A stretch of DNA of 64,000 bases. Origin: Acholoe squamosa (lineage: Eukaryota > Annelida > Polychaeta > Phyllodocida > Polynoidae). The notes under the pieces were generated by a model. The model was not told where the DNA came from. It saw nothing but the letters and a program-made list of their open reading frames with translations, and did no database searches. Position numbers and translations under genes: made by a program. The stretch spans positions 14,189,282-14,253,281 of the forward strand of contig OX439039.1 of the NCBI GenBank assembly GCA_949317995.1, written 5' to 3'. Of this stretch, positions 1 through 11,667 are shown piece after piece (the first letter of the stretch is position 1; each line of letters starts with the position of its first letter).

Positions 1-1745
1 TATATGAGGACCTGTATTTTGCGGATAGGGCATCCGAAACTCAGTAACCATGATATAACTCTCGGTAATCCCTTCATTCTCCACCCCTTTCCTCTCCACA
101 CCTGGAGTAGGTATAATCAGTGATAGTGAAGGTCAACCATTGTTTTGTGTTAAGCATGCCAGTCTCACATTTAGAAAAATCAAATGTGTCTGGCAGAATT
201 CAAAATTTATCTATTCTGTTTGTTAATGTGGCGCTATGCAGACACTATACACAGGCACCACCCAGGTCACATCTACTTGTGTTGCTGACAAACCAAATCC
301 ATTACTGAGACAGTTTATAAAAGACATTTCCAGAAATGGAAATATATCGCCCTCAGCATTCAGTTTAATTATGCCTTCCACAATATGCCAGACTAGGGAA
401 GGTAACATTGAGAAATCTTGAATGCTTAAGTATGTGGTAGCTTATAATTAATCAAAGGGTAATCTCTGTTTGTAACTGTACAGACACTAGAAGCAAATAC
501 TAACAATACAGAGGGTCCTTTACTATGCCTGAATTTCATTTTGATTACATGTCAATTGATAGAAGAAGAGACTTCCTATATTCAGATACACAGAAAACAA
601 TTAAGCAGCAGAAGTATAAGGGTGTGTTTCCTGACCGAAAGTCTGCCCATTGTGTTTTATTCTATCAACTAGTATTTGTGTTAGACACATTATCTAGGCA
701 GTCTGCCTCACAGACAGATCTCACTTATTTAGCTAATAAACCACGTTCATCAGTCGCCACACCATATTCTTAGCAAAAAGCACTTTGCTGAGTCCTTCAT
801 AGAAAGATATCCGCATCACAAGCATCTGCCTTAACTACACGCCCCACATCCCTTAGGCAATTTAGCTCATGCTTTGAATGTTGAATGTGTGAAGGCTAAA
901 AAGTTAACACATCTTCATTAATGACTGTGGAAACAATAGGAGTTGTCACAGAGATAATGGAGGCTCTTGTAATGTATCCATGATGATTGGCTCCATATCA
1001 GCGGTTCTAGAGGTATGAAGCGGTGTGTAGGAATATCGAGAAGAGGTAAACTTGAAGATGGAGACCCTGTCTCAGGAAGGAGGAACCAGTAGGCTGTGCA
1101 AAGAGAAGGGAAGCTCCCAATCAGTTAGTGGTAACTGTATAGAAATTCTGGCCACTGCACTGCTGTCAAAATCTCACACTATCCCTCAGATGAGACATTA
1201 TCCGTGAAAGAAACATTTGAAGGATAATATCAAATATTGGTACTTTATCTCTCAAAGTAGTAAAGTAAGTAAGTTTTTACTGGCTTGAATTTTATACAAA
1301 AAAGGACGCTTTTCAATAAAGCCAAACAAGGTGTAGTCACAAAATGCACAGAAATGATCAAATATCACAAATACATAGGCACACATAGGTACTGAAATAT
1401 TGGTCACCAATACTCAGGTAGCGCAAAAGGGAAAAAGGGTACCTATTATTGGAGGGATAGTGACCTGACAGTCGTTCTTCTCAAAAGGGAGCATGAGGAG
1501 ATATGGAACTGTTTAAATCCAGAAAGGTCAACCAAGGATAGGGTTTTTTTTATGTCTCTTCTCATTTCCAATTATTTTATAGGTCCCCTGTCCGTGGGAT
1601 TGGTAGCAAAATACGGTTCATTTATGGGATACCATAAGTCATCAGATATACTATCTCGGTAATTTCTAATTTCTTATAATGACTGCTCCCAGGTCATTAG
1701 TCAGTAGAATCAGGTGCCAGGGCATTTTCTGCATAGCCCCAAAGA
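1..1745. other. Non-coding host DNA, no recognised feature
   Basis: No reading frame here resembles a known family and the ORFs are short (at most 82 codons). I see no RNA gene and no clear tandem repeat. The DNA is moderately AT-rich and probably contains old transposon debris, since the next stretch is a dispersed repeat. Confidence 0.5.
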
Positions 1746-1990
1746 CCCCTGGAGGGTGTTGCTCCTATGGTAAATAGAGCTGTCAGTATGTGCCCTCTTC
1801 TCAAAACAAGTCACCCTCTGCTTTACCATTCAACTTGAACTCACCACATTAGTCTGGAAAGTCACCTGCCTTGTTTAAAATAGAGAGAGCTGCACTATCA
1901 GGTACCTACTCATGTCACACACTCTATACTATACTATATTGACTGACTTTTCCGACTAGGTACCTACTTAAATCACCCTTTTCTACCACC
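1746..1990 (+). repeat. Dispersed repeat family A, copy 1
   Basis: This stretch is clearly related to 9636-9962. Shared landmarks include TCACCACATTAGTCTG, AAGTCACCTGCCTTG and TAGAGAGAGCTGCACTA. Other pieces of the same family occur at 2856-2973 and, inverted, at 61203-61392. There is no coding capacity. A non-autonomous transposon is most likely, but I could not define its ends. Confidence 0.6.
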
Positions 1991-2024
1991 ATACTAGCAT
2001 ATAGTAACCTCTGTGTTACCTATA

Positions 2025-2434
2025 GTAGACTATGCAGATATTTTTTATGTCATAGCCAAAGGTACCTTATTGGATGAACTCCAACTCTTACAAAACAAAT
2101 GCATTAAAACTTGTCTAGGTTTAAATATATTAACCTCTACTGACAGGGTTCATCATAATAGCTAACCTTTCTAAACCTGTTGACAGAAGAGAAATTTCAT
2201 GCACACAAAATGGTTAGACATGGTCTTAACCTGAGTCTGACCACTAGAAAAACCCGCTTACATGATGCTCCTGTACATTTTTGTCATAATTTAAATTGTT
2301 CAGCCTATGAAAATAGCCCTGAAGTCAGATGTGCTCAATTGTGGAATGGACTTCCAACTGACACTAGAAATATCAAAGAAGTTGGTACTTTTAAAGACAA
2401 AATGAAAATTGTTTTGATGACAACCATACCATAA
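2025..2434 (+). pseudogene. LINE (non-LTR retrotransposon) ORF2 C-terminal remnant
   Basis: Two reading frames together give the region that follows the reverse-transcriptase palm in LINE polymerases. The first (2025-2165) contains the element-typical LQLLQNKCIKTCLGL. The second (2180-2434, 84 codons) contains TRKTRLHDAP and LWNGLPTDTR, the usual C-terminal signature. The frame changes between them, so this is a 5'-truncated, decayed copy with no catalytic motif present. The clade (CR1, L2 or Jockey-like) cannot be assigned from this fragment. Confidence 0.65.
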
Positions 2435-2855
2435 ATAGATTAGCTCTCCTCAGCTATACAATGAATTCTGCCTTGAAACCCCTTTTAACATTTTTCTTTT
2501 TAAATTGACTCCAGAAGTTTGAATATTCCTGTGTATGCTGCTGTTGTAAGATCATTGCCAATGTCAAACTAAATGTCTTGTAAATCGAATCAATTTTAGC
2601 ATGTATGATGGGGGGCATAACAATATATTTGGATATGCCCCTACCCCTGAACTTATTGGTCTAAGTCAAACTTGTTATATATGTATTACAGCACTGTCAA
2701 GTCTATGAATCTGCATTTTATATTGTGTATTCAATGTGCTCACTGGGGAAATTGCTCAAATCTGTGTTGTAATACCGGTATATGTCAATGTCATCTTTGC
2801 TTTTAAACTCATATGTTCTATGACCAATAAAGTTCAATTCGTTATAAAAAATAAC

Positions 2856-2973
2856 ATGACCACTTGTGAGCAACACAAGTGAAGAGTTATCACTACATGG
2901 AAAGCCAGTTCTGCAGACAATGCACTTCTTAGCCAGCACTACCTCTTCCCATAGGATCAACACCCTCCAGAGT
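2856..2973 (+). repeat. Dispersed repeat family A, fragment
   Basis: Matches the second half of the copy at 9636-9962, with the landmarks ATGACCACTTGTGAGCAAC and CAACACCCTCCAGAG. It carries more substitutions than the other copies. Confidence 0.55.
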
Positions 2974-3027
2974 AAAGATAGATCGTTGTGATTGAACTTG
3001 TGTGACTATTCGCAGGTTTCAGTCACA

Positions 3028-3105
3028 AGCCTGCTGAATATATCCACTTCTGATGATGTCCAAACAACATAGATTAGTTGGCAATCATAATGTTGTTTTT
3101 TTTTC
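3028..3105 (+). repeat. Dispersed repeat family B, copy 1
   Basis: Related to 59520-59592. Both read ATATCCACTT, then a TGTCCAA-ACAACATAGAT block, then ATCATAATGTTGTTT or its equivalent. Non-coding. Confidence 0.5.
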
Positions 3106-3959
3106 ATTTGTTGATTGACTTACAGCCATCTTTCGTCCCACATCAATGTTGTCAGAAATATATCCTGAAAGTGGGATCTGTGCGCATTAGAGAATATATA
3201 TAGATAGCAGTTAAAAGAGAAAACTTCAACTTCTGATCCCACATAAATGCTACAATCTGGCTTACAGTTGTGTGGAATCACATGCAGGGCTTAGAATAAA
3301 AAGAAGATATCGTTTGGAATATGATGTATCAGGGCGTATAGCGAGGATTTGGAACATGCAAGGGGGTTAAAGCATACAAAGCCACAATACCAAGATACCC
3401 GTGCAAATCGCATGGACTTGACATATTTTTGGTAGCTCCGACCTCGGTATCTTGCTTACATGTTCCGCTGCTTCCTGAGGCTGTCTAATTGTTTTTATGG
3501 CAGCACAGATTTGTAGCAGTAGTAGGCCAACTTTATATCTGTGATGACTGGCTGGCGATCTTAGTATGGGGTGTTTTGAGACAGCGGCAATCATACCTGC
3601 AAATATACCCATCCCAAATGGACATAAGACATTGAATCAATTTTGAAATAACGTCAATCAGGTTGACCGATGTTCTTTCAACGTTGATTTCACGTTCTCT
3701 GCCCACTCGGTCATCAACAAACATAGCTTCACAATGTATATTATGCAGTGGCCTGGCTGTCATTCAATTTTTCATTCATAGGGGGAGAATCAATTACGTT
3801 TTAGCTGTCTGAGTCCGTTATGTCAAACAGGGCAACACGTGCATCGCCCAACAATGGCGGCATTGACCAGAGTACTGACTAGGTGGAGATCCCAGGTGTG
3901 AGTTTTTTTTTCACCGATGAGATCACCACACAAGTGAAAACTGTAGTGGAAAAAGTGGT
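3106..3959. other. Non-coding host DNA with MITE-like sequence
   Basis: No gene is recognised. Around 3640-3700 there are self-complementary stretches such as CAACGTTGATTTCACGTT, typical of small decayed inverted-repeat elements. Similar text occurs near 13360-13400. Confidence 0.35.
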
Positions 3960-3965
3960 CAGAAA

Positions 3966-4620
3966 GTGCCAAAAAAACATGACATGAGTGACGACAGCGA
4001 CCAAGATGGCTGCAATACCACTGGTCAAGGCACTGATGACAACACTGACCAAAATGGTGATGTTGACCTAGATTCTGGGGATGATCTGGATGCCTACTAC
4101 AAGAGCTTTGATGGCCAGCTAGAGGTGGGAGACCCCACAAGCAAAGATCTTGCAGAAAGATTTGTCATTATCTTCAAGAAAGCTTGTGGGCCCTCAGTTG
4201 ACTTGCATTTTATCAAAGAAAAGAGGGAATAGTTCCACAGATCGGCAAACACTGCTATAACATAGAAAGCAGACGTCTTCTCCAAACTGGTCATGAATTC
4301 ATGTGACACTAACATTATCATGACCAGGACCATGTCTGACATGACCAATCTAAGGCGGGACGTCCTAAAATTGGATCTGTCAGAAAAGGTGGGCAACCTA
4401 CTTATACATGAAAACCCACCAACACCAGTGGCTAGGGGGACATGACATCATCTCTGCTATGGAGGAACTTCAAAAGGAGGACAAAAATGTCAACAAATTC
4501 AAGACACACCACCTCAACAACTGGAGCGAGAGGTACACCCATGCAGGAAAACATGCACCCAACCAACTGAACCGGTACCTAATGAAGATACTGGGTTTGG
4601 TACATTTGTACGGGGGACAC
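3966..4620 (+). pseudogene. Decayed coding remnant of unknown, possibly retroelement, origin
   Basis: An 88-codon frame (3966-4232) encodes a strongly acidic, Asp-rich protein that stops. The same frame resumes after two stops and reads on to about 4434. A second frame (4408-4623) then continues with a helical, charged sequence. Together they look like a broken 200-residue protein. An acidic leader followed by a helical domain resembles gag-like proteins of tyrosine-recombinase retrotransposons, but no diagnostic motif is present, so this is only a suggestion. Confidence 0.3.
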
Positions 4621-4759
4621 TAAGAAACATGTCAATCAATGGTTAATATTAACCCATGACCCTTTCATCATAGAATATGTTCAAGGGGTAAAGGTAGACA
4701 TGTATGAGCCTCCAATACAAGACACAGCCCTTAGACCCTACCCAGCAAATTGTCATTAT

Positions 4760-5530
4760 CTGTCGCCATGATTGGTCATCAATGGTGACTCTTTTTTGAG
4801 TGATAACTCACTGCGTCATCTTTCGCCACTGTGTGTCAGTCTCACATGGCATGGCAATTTATCACAACAGTCACCAACATAATCTCAATCACTGGGTGAG
4901 TATGTGCCACCCCTTGTCATCCCTCACAAAGCATGGTGACTTATCACCACCATCGCCATCATGGATCTAACTCACTGCGTGAGTATGTGCCACTGCCTGT
5001 TAACTCTCACTCAGAATGGCGGCTTATCACAAGCATCACCAACATGGATCTGACTCACTGTGTGATTATGTACCACTCCCGGTCAGCTCTCACTCAGAAT
5101 GGCAGCTTATCACCACCATCGCCAACATGGATCTCACTCTCTCCGTCAATATGTGCCACTGCCTGTCAACTCTCACTCAGAATGGCGGCTTATCACAAGC
5201 ATCGCCAACACGGATCTGACTCACTGTGTGATTATGTACCACTCCCGTGCCACTGGCATCAACTATCACACAAAATGGCGACTTATCACTACCATTGCCA
5301 ACATTGGTCTCACTCAATGCGTGAATTTGTGTCACTCCATGTCAATGCTCTCTGAGGATTGCATCATCTGTCACTCACTCTCACTCAGAATGGCAACTTA
5401 TCACCACCATTGCCAGCCTTTGTCTCACTCAATGCGTGAATTTGTGTCACTCCAAGTCAATGCTCTCTGAGGATTGCATCATCTGTCACTCACTCTCACT
5501 CAGAATGGCAACTTATCACCACCATTGCCA
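4760..5530 (+). repeat. Minisatellite, about 83-bp unit
   Basis: The unit carries TCACTCAGAATGGC, CTTATCAC, CACCAACATGGATCT and a degenerate TATGTGCCACT. Copies start near 5007, 5090 and 5173 and are more diverged on both sides. The overlapping ORFs of 67-140 codons run through the repeat in several frames at once, which is expected for a tandem repeat lacking stops, so I do not call them genes. Confidence 0.8.
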
Positions 5531-5549
5531 AAGTTGTTGAGACAGCACC

Positions 5550-6195
5550 ACTGTTCAACATGTAGCCTATCTAGGACCTAAAAATCTAAAGGACCATTTG
5601 ATGAAGGCAAAGACTGATTATCACCCAAAAAGGGATGACAAATCAGAAAAGAGAAAGCAAGAAAATAAAAACTTCTGTGACAAATCAAACTGTGAAGATT
5701 GTAAACTGATAAACAAATCAGGCAAAATGACTTCAACAATCACAGGAAAAACACATATTTAACCAAATGGAATGTGACATGCAGAAGCTCCAATGTGATA
5801 TACTGCCTTAGCTGTAAAAACTGTGGAAAGCAGTATGTAGGACAAACCAAGAGAGAGATCAGAGAAAGAATGGTTGAACACATAGGCAGCACTAATGGCA
5901 TACTAGGGATCAGAAGGGATGGGCAACCCATTAAATGAAGAAAAAGAAAAAATCCCTCAACAAAGAAGAAAATAAATCACAATGAGGTACCCAACCACTT
6001 CTGCAAATGTGGTAACACGGGTCAAGGTCACCGGGGACAGAAACATATGGAATTCCATATATTAGACTTTGTGAAGAGACACCCACTCAGCCAAAGAGCA
6101 AATGAATTGAGACTCCTGATTGAATACAATTGGATTCATAAAATCAAGAGCCAGACACCACTAGGTTTGAATACTATGGATAATAGATATGGGTA
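5550..6195 (+). pseudogene. Penelope-like element C-terminus with GIY-YIG endonuclease
   Basis: The frames read a NLKDHLMKAK segment, a Cys-containing linker (FCDKSNCEDCKL) and then a GIY-YIG-type nuclease core with NVIYCLSCKNCGKQYVGQTK and REIRERMVEHIGS. The end reads WIHKIKSQTPLGLNTMD, the usual terminus of Penelope-like polymerases. Frame changes near 5760 and 5935 show decay. The reverse-transcriptase domain is missing upstream, where the 83-bp minisatellite begins instead. A second copy lies at 54895-58850 on the other strand. Confidence 0.75.
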
Positions 6196-6499
6196 GAGAG
6201 ATACCTACAAACCCAGAGCCTCGTCGAAAATTTTTTTTGGGAACCAGCGTAGCCTGGTACCAAAACTTTTTCACAAAAATAACTTGATTATTTACCTGTA
6301 CTACATTCTCTCACACCCACACTACTCAGAGGACCCAGGATATATGCCTACTATCACAGTTAGCACCCTAACGCACCACCACAGGTAGCCTGCAGCACAG
6401 ACAGTGCATTGCAGTAGGGTACCCCATACTGGAATCAAACCCAGCCAACATTGGATCAAACCATTATTGGAATGTACAAAGCTACCTACTTTATTGCAC

Positions 6500-6523
6500 C
6501 TGATGAAACCGAAAGGTCGAAAC
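6500..6523 (+). ncRNA. Hammerhead-ribozyme-like core of the Penelope element
   Basis: CTGATGA (6500-6506) is followed by a short ACC/GGT stem with a GAAA loop and then CGAAAC, the conserved hammerhead core arrangement. A CTC/GAG pairing after the core leads to a possible GTA cleavage triplet near 6552, but stem I does not pair, so this copy is probably inactive. Penelope-like elements are known to carry hammerheads in their terminal repeats. The position, about 300 bp past the ORF and in the same orientation, fits. Confidence 0.45.
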
Positions 6524-6887
6524 TCACAAGACTGTAGCATCATAAAAGTGAGAGTAAATCCCTATAAAAGACTCTAGAATGAGGATTTTAAGTAGTGTTC
6601 TTTGTTCAGAAAAATATCTAAAGAAGTGGCCACCCCCACAAAAAGTGGACCATTCCAAAGGAAGTTCCACTCCACTGGTTCCAATCAGTGCAGGGTGGCA
6701 TAGTCTTTAATAACAAAGTACATACTGGGACAAGATCAATCACTCTCCCCTGGGGTCTATAAATACAGGTAAACACCTGAGTGGGTCCTCAGTCTTGTGC
6801 AGTAGTGCCGTAAGTACACAAAGCCACGTCACCCCCCATACAGTTATCATAAGCATATATTAATGAGCGATGTAGTCTACATTCAAC

Positions 6888-7830
6888 CTAATTATTGTCA
6901 CGGTCAGGAACTTTGGTCAAATCCTCCACCCCTGTAATACGTGTCTTGAACTTGTGTTTGTTTTCAGACGGCTGGATAACTTGATGGATGGTCACCGAGA
7001 GATTGTTCCAAAGAGTGACTCCTCTATACAAGGGCACATTATTATAACCAAAGTTTCGTGCACGAAAAATCTTAAATTGTATTTTGGCCTCAGAGCATAG
7101 TCCTGGTGTGCGCACTTCAAGGTCCAGCCACTCCGGTCTCTTTGACAGCTTATACAAGTAGTTTAGAAGTAATTCCTGGCGACTTCCATTTAGCTTAGGA
7201 ATGTCAGAAACTGCATACATCTCATCTTCAGACATCTGTTTACCTCTATAACATATTTTCAAACCCCTTTTTTGGAGTCTATCCAATTTTTTGTAAGAGT
7301 CCATCATTTGCTCCCTCATAGGCAAAGCAAGCATAATCAAAGACAGATAAAATAATCGCTTTGTACACAGTTATAGCAACATTTTCAGTTAGTCTGCTGC
7401 GGAACTTACTAAACCTAAATAGCCTATGATGTACTTTGTTACTCAAATCCTTTAAGGCTGGGGCTAAACTGAGAGCGCTATCAAGTTTCAAACCTAGGTA
7501 ACAGTAATTGTCTAGCACTTCAAGCTCCTTGTTACATAGTTGTAGAGTGATACCTTTTTATTTGCGCAGCTTACTGATCGAGCCATACCACACAACCTTC
7601 GATTTATCAGATTTGACTGTCAGAAGCTTGTTAATAAACCAAGACTCTAGACGATTCAATGCTGTTTGTAGCCTCTCTCTTATTAGATCTACCTTATTAT
7701 TGGAACAGTATATTACTAAATCATCAGCATATAAATAATGCTGGCAATCCCCCAGCATATTGCTGACATCATTTATATACATAATGATTAATAGCGGCCC
7801 GAGTACAGAAGCTTGAGGGACACCATATTA
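6888..7830 (-). pseudogene. LINE reverse-transcriptase fragment
   Basis: Read on the minus strand, the fragment starts near 7830 with a degenerate GVPQxSVLGPLL motif and YINDVSNML. It continues with the RT palm YADDLVIY (around 7735), then a thumb-like region (frame 7279-7518) and the C-terminal region (frame 6888-7340) with LWNNLS. At least two frame changes separate the pieces and the endonuclease and RT N-terminus are missing, so this is a 5'-truncated dead copy. The C-terminal sequence differs from the one at 2025-2434, so it is a different subfamily. Confidence 0.8.
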
Positions 7831-7835
7831 TACAG

Positions 7836-8388
7836 GATATATATCAGTGTATACAGGATATATATCAGTGTATGTATCTAATAAACTTGGTATACAGAGA
7901 GACAGAGAGAGTATGCATACGGTGGCCTATGTGCACAGAAGGAGGATACATGAACTTAGGGTGTATCCCTGAATAGAAACCTATTATGTTGATACACCTC
8001 TTGAGCATCCTGCAGTAACAAGCCAAATCAAGGTAGATTCTCACGGATATGTACACGGTATGGTTGTTAGCATACTTAACCTGTGATAGAGGGTAATTAA
8101 ACTGTTGAGACATACCCTTACAAGTGGATAAGTGGTTTGTTATGTTCATGACATGACATGTGCAAAAAGAGATAATTAAGTATAACATGTCATTTGGAAG
8201 AGGTCCTGTGAGTTATATGATGTTATTACACGATTTCTGTGATTCTGAGTGCTTTTCCTGGATATTCCCATGCACATAGCTGTCGATATTGCATGGCATG
8301 ATGCATGCATCATGACTTTTGTAAGGTGTGCGGTTATCCAAGGATAACAGGCACCCAGTGTCATTATCCATGGATAACATGCACACCT
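7836..8388. other. Non-coding host DNA with short tandem and palindromic pieces
   Basis: A 26-bp direct duplication (ATACAGGATATATATCAGTG) occurs at 7850-7880. Around 8330-8400 the text CCATGGATAACA/CCAAGGATAACA repeats. No gene is seen. Confidence 0.4.
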
Positions 8389-8510
8389 TACATGTCATAT
8401 GTTACATGTAAAAACCTACAAAATTTTCATTGCCAGGGTAGGGATCAAACCTGCACTCTACTGATCCCAAATCCAACTCCCTAAGCAGTGCGCCACAGGG
8501 ACTGACGAGA
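8389..8510 (-). repeat. tRNA-derived SINE, family C, copy 1
   Basis: On the minus strand there is an A-box-like GTGGCGCACTGC, then a B-box-like GCAGGTTTGATCCC about 35 nt on, then a tail that reads to ACATGTAACATATGACATG. The tail and B-box region match the copy at 9119-9240, so these are two members of one SINE family rather than a working tRNA gene; the acceptor arms do not pair. Confidence 0.6.
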
Positions 8511-8689
8511 AATGCTTGGTTAGAACCAGGTCTCTATAAGTCATTGATATGATACAAAGCCCGGGGAGGTCACTCACATATAACTACTATACATTCAAAT
8601 TGTGAAATTCCCTTGCAGTCTGGGTTGTGACCCCCCCCCCAGCTTTGTCGCTACTGGCGGGACGCGTTCAAACCAAACCAAGTCAATCC

Positions 8690-8900
8690 GGGCACCGAGG
8701 TGTATGTACCGTTGGTCTAGTGGGTAGCGCATTGCACTCAGCTTGTAGAGGTAGGCTGGATGAGTCCCTGTCCATGCAAACTTTTTTTTTTCGCGTTGAG
8801 ACCAAACCAATGGCTGCCGGGCACCGAGGTGTAGTGTGTGTACACACACTATGGCAGGCTTCGAGTCCCAGGGAAGGGGAACAATTTTTGTTTTCAACTT
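8690..8900 (+). repeat. Second tRNA-like SINE family, two partial tandem copies
   Basis: The text CCGGGCACCGAGGTGTA occurs twice (about 8687 and 8817). The first copy continues with the A-box-like GGTCTAGTGGGTAGCGC and a degenerate B box. The second keeps a good B box (GGCTTCGAGTCCC) but has lost the A box. Short T-runs follow. This is a head-to-tail pair of decayed tRNA-derived SINEs. Confidence 0.55.
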
Positions 8901-8937
8901 GAATTTATTGATTATCTTTTGATATTGTTTAATAAAA

Positions 8938-9035
8938 TAAGTAGTTAATGGATAATTCATGACTTGTGTGTGTTAGCAAAGGATAATTACACTCGGGCTA
9001 CTAACACACACACATCATGAATTATCCATTAATTA
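8938..9035. repeat. Long imperfect palindrome
   Basis: The left arm begins TTAATGGATAATTCATGA and runs into TGTGTGTGTTAG. The right arm begins CTAACACACACACATCATGA and ends ATTATCCATTAATTAC. Arms of about 35 bp surround a spacer of about 25 bp. It may be a small foldback element. Confidence 0.7.
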
Positions 9036-9118
9036 CTTGTTCAATATTGCATGCACCATGTGAGCAAATTTTAGGTGGATATCAGGCACTTTTTCGGGTG
9101 GATATCAGCATGATTTGG

Positions 9119-9240
9119 GACATGTCATATGCCACATGTTAAAACCAATAAGAATTTTATTGCCTGAGGTGGACTCGAACCTGCAAAGGCTGGATCTGAA
9201 TACCAGCGTGCTGCCAATGAGGCCGCAGCACCAGACGTTC
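9119..9240 (-). repeat. tRNA-derived SINE, family C, copy 2
   Basis: On the minus strand a TTGGCAGCACGCTGG A-box-like segment, a TATTCAGATCCAG anticodon-arm-like segment and GCAGGTTCGAGTCC (a good B box) are followed by a tail with GGTTTTAACATGTGGCATATG. The last part matches copy 1. The acceptor arm does not pair properly. Confidence 0.6.
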
Positions 9241-9635
9241 ATAGCAGCAGTAGAGGTTGGTAAAAGGGTGCATCCACTGCGACGGATGGACCATCCATCT
9301 CCCTTCATTCGTATTTTTCTCCATAGAAATCAATGATAAATGATACGGACGAAACCGACAGATGGTCCATCCGTCGGCAGTGGAGGCACCCCTTTAGGAG
9401 AATACCACAGTGGCCAGAGCTGCCTGTCCCATAGCCGCAGGCAGCCGTGAAAAAGCACCATGTTTAGCAAACCTGACGTAGTCCCCCGTAGCTCATTTGA
9501 CACAGATGTACCAGTGCTGTAGGTATGTTTCATATGTACTTTGTATAGGTGACGAAGTGGTTGCTAAACCTTGCTAGGGCTGGACGCGTTCACACTACCA
9601 CCAAGCCCTGTGGTCTGGTCCATGAGCTGTGATTA

Positions 9636-9962
9636 TGTGCCCTCTTTTCTAAACAGGTCGTGCACTGCTTCACCTAAGTACTTGCACTCACCACATTAGT
9701 CTGAAAAGTCACCTGCCTTGTTTAAAATAGAGAGAGCTGCACTACCAGGTACCTACTCATGTCACCCGCTCTATAGTTTATTATACTGACTGACTTTTCC
9801 CAACTAGGTACCTACTCGAATCCCCCTTTTTTAGCATCGTACTTGAATGACCACTTGTGAGCAACAAAAGGGACAAGTTATAGCTACATGAAAAGAAAGG
9901 ACTGGAAACAAGGGCATTTTAGTCAGCTCTTCCTTTTACTATAGGAGCAACACCCTCCAGCT
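9636..9962 (+). repeat. Dispersed repeat family A, most complete copy
   Basis: Contains in order the landmarks of all the other copies: TGTGCCCTCTT, TCACCACATTAGTCTG, GGTACCTACTC, GACCACTTGTGAGCAAC and GCAACACCCTCCAG. No ORF is present. It probably approaches the full length of a non-autonomous element. Confidence 0.65.
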
Positions 9963-10059
9963 TTGTCATGTGCGAAAGCTGGGTTTACCTGTTGGGTTCA
10001 TGGACTTTTAGCTGGGACCACCACACCAAGGACTTTCACGAAAGTTCTAAAACCTGCAT

Positions 10060-10257
10060 TTGCAGAACTGCTTTGGCTACATAGATGACATTTTCATTAT
10101 GGTGGAAACGGCACAGCAATGTGGTGAAACCATAGCTAAACTACAAAGTCTATTAGTAAAATTAGGGTTCAAAATTAACCCCAACAAAATTGTAGTTACA
10201 CCAACCACACAACTATTGAAACTGGCATGGTCAGTGAAAATCAATTCAACATAAAAC
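10060..10257 (+). pseudogene. Reverse-transcriptase palm remnant, DIRS/LTR type
   Basis: A 64-codon frame begins with the palm motif YIDDIFI and continues with KLQSLLVKLGFKINPNK and VVTPTTQ. This order (YxDD, helix, LGFxINxxKS-like, TPTQ-like) is the RT of DIRS and Ty3-type retrotransposons rather than LINEs. Everything else of the element is missing. Confidence 0.55.
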
Positions 10258-11478
10258 AATGGCAGGTCTACACTCTCACTGTTTATACCTACTTTTCGGG
10301 TGTGGAGAGAAAGGGGTGGGGAATGAGGAGAATAACGAGAGATAAGAATGCTGAAAACTTTTCTCCCAGTGTGGTTTATGGGACTACTGCTTAAAAATCT
10401 TTTAAAAGCATTGCTAACCTTTTCTACATGGTGATTTACATATTGTTATTATCAGACTGAACTAGAAATAAAGAGTAGGGCAGGTGATGGAAGGCTTTGG
10501 GGCACTCAGTGATAATTGGAGCGATTCAGTGTCCTGATTTACTAAGGGAGTGATCATTTTTTAACAACAGAGGGGGAGGGGGTTGGCGGGTTGGTGATTT
10601 TTTAATTTTGGGGTTAAGAGTGTCAGATGCCATTGGGATGTTTCAGATATTTATTAAGAAATAAATTAATTATCAATTATAGTTTTGGGATTATGGACAA
10701 CTTCTAGGATCTAACATCATATAAAGCGCCTATATGACTAATATAGAAGTGTCAGTATCTCACCATGATTTTGATAATGGGACTATTAGAACCCTAGGAC
10801 AGGCTGTTCCTTATTGGATTATTTGACCAAATGGGATGGAACTTCAAATGAATGATGCTCAGAATTGCATGCTAAAATGAGGGATGGCATGGGCTCACAT
10901 TGAAAGGAATGAAAAGTGGGAACAGAAGGCAAGGACACAAGGTATATAGTATTGAAGAGAAAATAAGATGCAACAAAAAAACAAGATGAGCAATCCACGT
11001 AAACCTACTGCATATTATTTGTATAAAATACAATATATACTTCGGTTTGTCTCTATTTCATATGCTTGAGCCCATCATTTTCTATATTCTAAAATACAAA
11101 AGAAAATATCAATGGGATGATAACAGTATCTTAGCCTTGTCAATCTTGTGAGGGGAACCCATTACCCTTTTCTATAATATAAATTGTTTGTTAGAAACAC
11201 ATTTCATTGATTCGTATTATACATAGTTTTATTGGAATCACAGGAGGCCAAGGATACTGGGGTGTTTTATGAGAGGATGTGTCTGCTATGTGGCACACCA
11301 CAGGTGTCAACTAATGGACATAATATGTTGGTCTTTGCTTTGAACATTCCTCTTTTCACTGCCATCTAAATGCTAGTTCTCTTTTGTATTAATGTGCAAA
11401 GACGGCATCCTCAGAACATATTTACATTCATTTGGAGATAGAAGGCATAGCAACAACCCTTAAGGGCCCAGCGATATA
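10258..11478. other. Non-coding host DNA, no recognised feature
   Basis: There is no ORF of interest, no tandem repeat and no RNA gene that I can see. Confidence 0.4.
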
Positions 11479-11582
11479 CAGGGCTTCCCTAGCCCACTTA
11501 AAAGGGTCTATATCTCATCTTTCCTATCCCCTCGGATGTGTGTGGTGCACATATGTGCAGGCACTGACACATTCCTCTTGTG
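11479..11582 (+). repeat. Dispersed repeat family D, copy 1
   Basis: Nearly identical, in inverse orientation, to 61745-61850. Shared text includes TTCCCTAGCCCACTTAAAAG, GGTCTATATCTC and GTGTGTGGTGCACATATG. The high identity across 50 kb suggests recent spread. Confidence 0.7.
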
Positions 11583-11667
11583 AAATTGTGTAATGTAGTT
11601 CTCGCCATGAATATGACCTTAGCTGTCGAAATGGCGTTAAACATCTATTACTCACTCACTTACCCAG

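Noticed and set aside
3367-3763. Minus-strand ORFs of 76-81 codons
   Set aside because: No recognisable domain. They overlap self-complementary MITE-like DNA.
4933-5470. Three overlapping ORFs of 67-140 codons rich in His and Ser
   Set aside because: They read the 83-bp minisatellite in different frames. The composition follows from the repeat.
9159-9235. Possible functional tRNA gene (Leu- or Met-like arms)
   Set aside because: Acceptor strands do not pair and the tail matches another repeat copy at 8389-8510, so it is a SINE.
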